Shown piece by piece: positions 5,767 to 7,616 of a stretch of DNA of 7,616 bases. The stretch comes from Neisseriaceae bacterium (GTDB lineage: Bacteria; Pseudomonadota; Gammaproteobacteria; Burkholderiales; UBA11063): NCBI GenBank assembly GCA_947441745.1, contig CANEUJ010000079.1, positions 1-7,616 on the forward strand, in the 5' to 3' direction. Each line of letters begins with the position of its first letter. Positions within the stretch are counted from its first letter, which is position 1. Under the pieces are notes generated by a model. The model saw only the letters and a program-made list of their open reading frames with translations, did not search any database and was not told where the DNA came from. A program made the position numbers and the translations under genes.

Positions 5767-6495
5767 CTAACATCCCATTATCAATCCATGATTTATATAA
5801 TTACCGCTACTGTCACTTAGAAACTTTTTAGATATAATTTCAAACCCCCTATTAGCCTGATTCGGTCGCATAATTTTTAACCCGATAGGTCGTGCAATTA
5901 AATCTGCAATTTGTAACCCTGCACAATTAGTCTGCTTACTTGCCATACGAAGTTTTAAACCATACTCAACATATTCACATATCCGTCTAAAAGCCAATTC
6001 TAAATCAGCATCTTCGTTTTTACCACGTTTTTCTACAATAATATAATTTAGTTGATCAGTAGTAACCGATTTTTCTTTTAAAAAATATATAAACTGTTCA
6101 ATACATGACTTCATAGCCAATTCATAAGGGTTATCGGGGGTCAAATATTTTTCTTTAAGCTTTATTTTGTCAATGACACAACTAATTAAAGTAAATTTAG
6201 CATTATTAATAATTTGCCAATAATCATCCATGAATTTAGCTTGTGATTCTTTATTAAAGATATTAAAATCAGCATGCTTTCTACGAATGTCGCTCTCATG
6301 AAAAATAACCTTATCATGTCCAAAATACTTAAGCTTTAAATCAGTTATTTGTTGAATAACCTGCAAATAGTCAGACTTTTTAAACACACAAAAAGCTAAT
6401 ACAAAAACAGGATATTCTTTATTTATATTACCTAGTGAATGATCGCCACTCTCGTCAACATAAACTATGTAATCACTAAATTGTTGATTATTCAT
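5767..6495 (-). CDS. DUF3800 family protein in a type III R-M locus
   Basis: The 242-residue protein matches the DUF3800 pattern. The N-terminus has YVDESGD (12-18), the middle has FHESDIRR (65-72) and VEKRGKNEDADL (154-165), and the C-terminal part has GLQIADLIARPIG (193-205). Conserved acids such as Asp14, Glu68, Glu155 and Asp198 are placed like a metal-binding nuclease site; the family is regarded as RNase H-like, but its biochemical role is, to my knowledge, not settled. There is no signal peptide or membrane segment, so it should be cytosolic. It starts 8 bases after mod, with the mod stop codon inside its AGGGGAG ribosome site (6499-6505), so the two are translated from one message. 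DUF3800 genes often lie near restriction-modification and other defence genes, which suggests an accessory defence or nucleic-acid role. The last residues before the stop are GLIMGC, not the NGYGLKIFP-like end I associate with many members. Confidence 0.85.
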   Translation of the reverse strand: MNNQQFSDYIVYVDESGDHSLGNINKEYPVFVLAFCVFKKSDYLQVIQQITDLKLKYFGHDKVIFHESDIRRKHADFNIFNKESQAKFMDDYWQIINNAKFTLISCVIDKIKLKEKYLTPDNPYELAMKSCIEQFIYFLKEKSVTTDQLNYIIVEKRGKNEDADLELAFRRICEYVEYGLKLRMASKQTNCAGLQIADLIARPIGLKIMRPNQANRGFEIISKKFLSDSSGNYINHGLIMGC

Positions 6496-6503
6496 ATACT
6501 CCC

Positions 6504-7616
6504 CTAAACTATTCTAATTTGTAATGGATTATCTTTATTTTGTAACTGTTCAAGCGTTGCTAATGTGTTAAGTTTCACTTCATCACTGTTAAAACAATCA
6601 TCTTTGACAATTACTAGAGTTAGTGCATATTTGAGTATCTGGGTTGCAAAATTTGGTTTTACATTATCATCCAATACAGCCAATACAAATGGTTTACCAT
6701 CAGTATTTATTAAAGCGTAACATTTAGTTCCACCGATATCAAGAATTGTTTGGCGATAATCTAAGCTATATCCCTGCTTTAAAACTAACTCATAGAATAA
6801 ATCAAGTGTAGAACGCCCAGTAACCAGCAAATTATCAGCAAACATATCTTTACTATCAAAGGGTTTAACATTTGAGGTATCTAGTTTAAAAACCTTAAAT
6901 CCAATATCTGGGGCAATCGTTTGGCTGTCATTCACCAGTAAGTCATTAGATTTATGTTTAGCTTGCAATTCACTAAGTATTTTGTCCCCTGCTCTACGTA
7001 TTCGCTCCTTACCAATCTCACAAATATTTTTATAACCAGCTTTTTTAGCCTCACTATCATCAGGAGTTACCTCAGGTAATTGGACACATATATATCTACG
7101 GTTACCTCCATCTTCGGCATTTACTTTCATCAAAGCATGAGCCGACGAGGCGGAACCAGAAAAAAAATCTAACATTGTAAAATCATTAGCGGGTATAAGT
7201 TTAATTAGATATTCCAGCATGTCAACATTTTTGGGATTGTCAAAGGCACCCTGCAAATTTAATAATTCACTTAAGGTAGATGTGCCATCATTTGTTGAGT
7301 ATTCAATAATACTTCTCGAATTTGACTCAGTAATGACGCGGTATACAAGCTTACCATTTTCAGTTTTTACATCATTTGGATTAATAAAGGTTCGCTTTTT
7401 TACTGCGTAAGAGTTTTTTTTGCCAGTTATAACGATGTTATTTATTTCATCTCTAAACTTATCAATTGACCATGTCCAACAACCTAATTTCCCTCTCACT
7501 TCTGGAGGGCGAATAGGAATAAATCCTATAGCCATTAATTCGCTATTTCCATAGTAAACTTCATCTAAATTATTTGATAATTTTGCCAACTCCTTATCGT
7601 AATCTTCTTCAGGAAT
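6504..7616 (-). CDS. mod: Type III DNA methyltransferase, Mod subunit, C-terminal part (partial)
   Basis: Mod methylates adenine N6 at the recognition sequence, protecting host DNA, and supplies the target specificity for Res. The last 370 residues are visible; the frame stays open to the right edge, so the gene starts outside the window. In beta-class enzymes the DPPY catalytic motif comes first, then the target-recognition domain, then the AdoMet-binding motifs. Here the visible part has the target-domain region with GFIPIRPPEVRGKLGCWTW (residues 31-49 from the edge), motif X AFDNPKNVDMLEYLI (124-138) and motif I MLDFFSGSASSAHALM (148-163). The rest is a typical Mod tail with GYKNICEIGKERIRRAG and an intact end. 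The DPPY box lies outside. Together with res it makes a complete-looking type III locus. No repeat tract suited to phase variation is visible in this portion. Confidence 0.93.
   Translation of the reverse strand: MPEEDYDKELAKLSNNLDEVYYGNSELMAIGFIPIRPPEVRGKLGCWTWSIDKFRDEINNIVITGKKNSYAVKKRTFINPNDVKTENGKLVYRVITESNSRSIIEYSTNDGTSTLSELLNLQGAFDNPKNVDMLEYLIKLIPANDFTMLDFFSGSASSAHALMKVNAEDGGNRRYICVQLPEVTPDDSEAKKAGYKNICEIGKERIRRAGDKILSELQAKHKSNDLLVNDSQTIAPDIGFKVFKLDTSNVKPFDSKDMFADNLLVTGRSTLDLFYELVLKQGYSLDYRQTILDIGGTKCYALINTDGKPFVLAVLDDNVKPNFATQILKYALTLVIVKDDCFNSDEVKLNTLATLEQLQNKDNPLQIRIV

Noticed and set aside
7587..7589. TTG at 7589 as the start of mod
   Set aside because: The frame is open to the window edge with sensible residues (IPEEDYDKEL), and the methylase lacks its N-terminal half with DPPY, so the gene clearly continues outside.

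Overview
The window looks like chromosomal DNA of an AT-rich gammaproteobacterium. The main reason is a true TrpR-family repressor, a protein found mostly in Gammaproteobacteria (and chlamydiae), together with low-GC codon choice throughout. I cannot name the genus; a Francisella/Thiotrichales- or Legionellales-like background is a guess. All six protein genes lie on the minus strand, so transcription runs from high to low coordinates.

Right part (about 5595-7616): a type III restriction-modification locus. The C-terminal half of the methyltransferase/specificity subunit Mod enters from the right edge. It is followed after 8 bases by a DUF3800 protein, and then by a 172-base gap before the helicase-nuclease subunit Res. 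That gap is not empty. It holds a plus-strand transcription unit with a sigma70-like promoter, about 60 bases of predicted RNA with two hairpins, and a strong rho-independent terminator ending exactly at the DUF3800 stop codon. Its promoter sits back to back with a candidate promoter for res; both use the same -35 hexamer and the same 18-base spacing. This small RNA beside a DUF3800 gene inside an R-M locus is the most interesting item here.

Middle (2057-2576): a 520-base intergenic region between res and trpR. It is mostly a tandem array of a 154-base unit (two full copies and one truncated copy). The core of each unit is a 107-base, hairpin-rich, MITE/REP-like element with CGTCATACC...GGAATGACG ends, and a 20-base unit is tandemly duplicated at the left. 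The trpR promoter lies at the array's left edge.

Left part (1-2056): a compact trpR-trpE-trpG operon. TrpR keeps all three tryptophan-contacting residues known from E. coli. TrpE is an anthranilate synthase large subunit with a PIAGT motif and an LLES-like feedback site. TrpG is the glutaminase subunit, cut by the left edge. A promoter with TTGACA and TATCAT boxes precedes trpR, and an 8+8 base perfect inverted repeat centred on the -10 box is a good candidate for the TrpR operator. With the repressor as first gene of the operon it controls, the simplest reading is negative autoregulation of tryptophan synthesis at its first step. No leader peptide or attenuator is visible between trpR and trpE.
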